From: Pseudomonas bubulae
GTDB lineage: Bacteria > Pseudomonadota > Gammaproteobacteria > Pseudomonadales > Pseudomonadaceae
Reading direction: 5' to 3'
NCBI RefSeq assembly: GCF_900618535.1
Contig: NZ_UYJA01000004.1
Location: 62,001 to 126,000, forward strand
Length of the DNA stretch: 64,000 nucleotides
In this document: positions 63,737 through 64,000 of the stretch, piece after piece
Position numbering within the stretch: position 1 is the first letter of the stretch
Layout: the number at the start of each line of letters is the position of its first letter
The notes under the pieces: model-generated
The model's input: only the letters and a program-made list of their open reading frames with translations
What the model was told of the DNA's origin: nothing
The model's database searches: none
Position numbers and translations under genes: made by a program

Positions 63737-64000
63737 TTAGCGGTTACGCGTCAGCAGCGCTGGCTTCTCGCCACGCGGGCGGTTCGGCAGTTGATCGAGC
63801 TGCTCAGGCGTCGGGAAGCGATCGCTTTTCGACTCTTTGTGCATGATCTTCGGCTGGTTCTCGCGTGGGCCTTTAACCGCTGGCTCTTGACGGGCATCGT
63901 CACGGGCCGGGCGGTTTTCGCGACGGGCCTGGCCGTCACGCGGAGCGCCACTGCGTGGACCGCTGCGCTTGGCAGGCGGAGTGCCAGTGCTGGCGCCGCT
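63737..64000 (-). CDS. rhlE: DEAD-box RNA helicase (RhlE type), C-terminal tail, partial
   Basis: The last 87 codons of a gene running in from the right edge. The segment is basic and disordered (many Arg, Pro, Gly and Lys) and ends FPTPEQLDQLPNRPRGEKPA then LLTRNR before TAA. This Arg/Gly-rich tail with a PTPEQLDQLP-like end is what I know from pseudomonad RhlE helicases, which sit at this place near the YceI gene. The helicase core is outside the window, so identification rests on tail and location. Confidence 0.65.
   Translation of the reverse strand, partial: SGASTGTPPAKRSGPRSGAPRDGQARRENRPARDDARQEPAVKGPRENQPKIMHKESKSDRFPTPEQLDQLPNRPRGEKPALLTRNR

Overview
The window is a chromosomal segment of a Pseudomonas, most likely of the fluorescens/putida lineage. 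The evidence is the gene order (davBA-pqqFABCDE, bioBFHCD, glcB, fba-pgk-epd-tkt next to metK, rsmE-bioA, a YceI protein next to rhlE), the high-GC coding style, and at least 16 copies of the typical Pseudomonas REP palindrome (GTGGGAGCGGGCTTG...), mostly as inverted pairs about 85 bp long. No prophage, insertion sequence, CRISPR array, tRNA or rRNA is visible. This is core or near-core genome with short accessory insertions.

Layout. 1-1.8 kb: 3' end of davB and complete davA (lysine to 5-aminovalerate). 1.8-12.3 kb: the PQQ biosynthesis cluster pqqF-A-B-C-D-E plus an S9 peptidase, a Pmp3-type membrane peptide, a class III aminotransferase and a LysR regulator. 12.4-12.7 kb: a minus-strand small RNA with all the hallmarks of RsmY, including a perfect GacA upstream site. 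12.7-16.5 kb: two large acyl-CoA dehydrogenases; the upstream one carries two overlapping PsrA-type operators. 16.8-21.3 kb: the biotin operon bioB-F-H-C-D, with a BirA-type operator between bioB and divergent comF. 22-28 kb: a ModE-like regulator, a PhoX-type phosphatase, the SrkA kinase, RarD and a GcvR-like ACT protein. 28.2-33.9 kb: glcB, an orphan receiver protein, and a cNMP/CBS/nucleotidyltransferase-like protein with a DnaQ-type exonuclease. 34-39.5 kb: an iron-regulated sigma/anti-sigma/TonB receptor/PepSY system resembling the P. aeruginosa fox locus. 39.6-45.4 kb: fba, a small lipoprotein, pgk, epd and tkt. 45.7-47.9 kb: an ArsR-methyltransferase regulator (SahR type) and metK behind a perfect palindrome. 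48-53 kb: small envelope proteins, mltA, two transporters and a MAPEG protein. 53.3-55.7 kb: a two-gene PQQ dehydrogenase (small membrane subunit plus periplasmic propeller). 55.8-59.4 kb: LysR, D-amino-acid dehydrogenase, RidA and an ABC binding protein broken by one in-frame stop. 59.4-59.8 kb: a structured, non-coding-looking element with a short gene remnant. 60-64 kb: rsmE, bioA, cytochrome b561, a YceI protein and the C-terminal tail of an RhlE-type helicase.

Connections. The PQQ made by the left-hand cluster is the cofactor of the dehydrogenase at 53.7-55.7 kb. The biotin pathway is split between bioBFHCD and bioA, 40 kb apart. metK is probably controlled by the SAM-cycle regulator encoded just upstream. 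The most useful regulatory readings are the GacA site of rsmY, the BirA, PsrA, Fur and LysR-type operators, the SahR-type palindrome, and a pair of Cra-like half palindromes flanking the glycolytic cluster. Family names come from recognising sequence features and remembered gene order; no database search was run.
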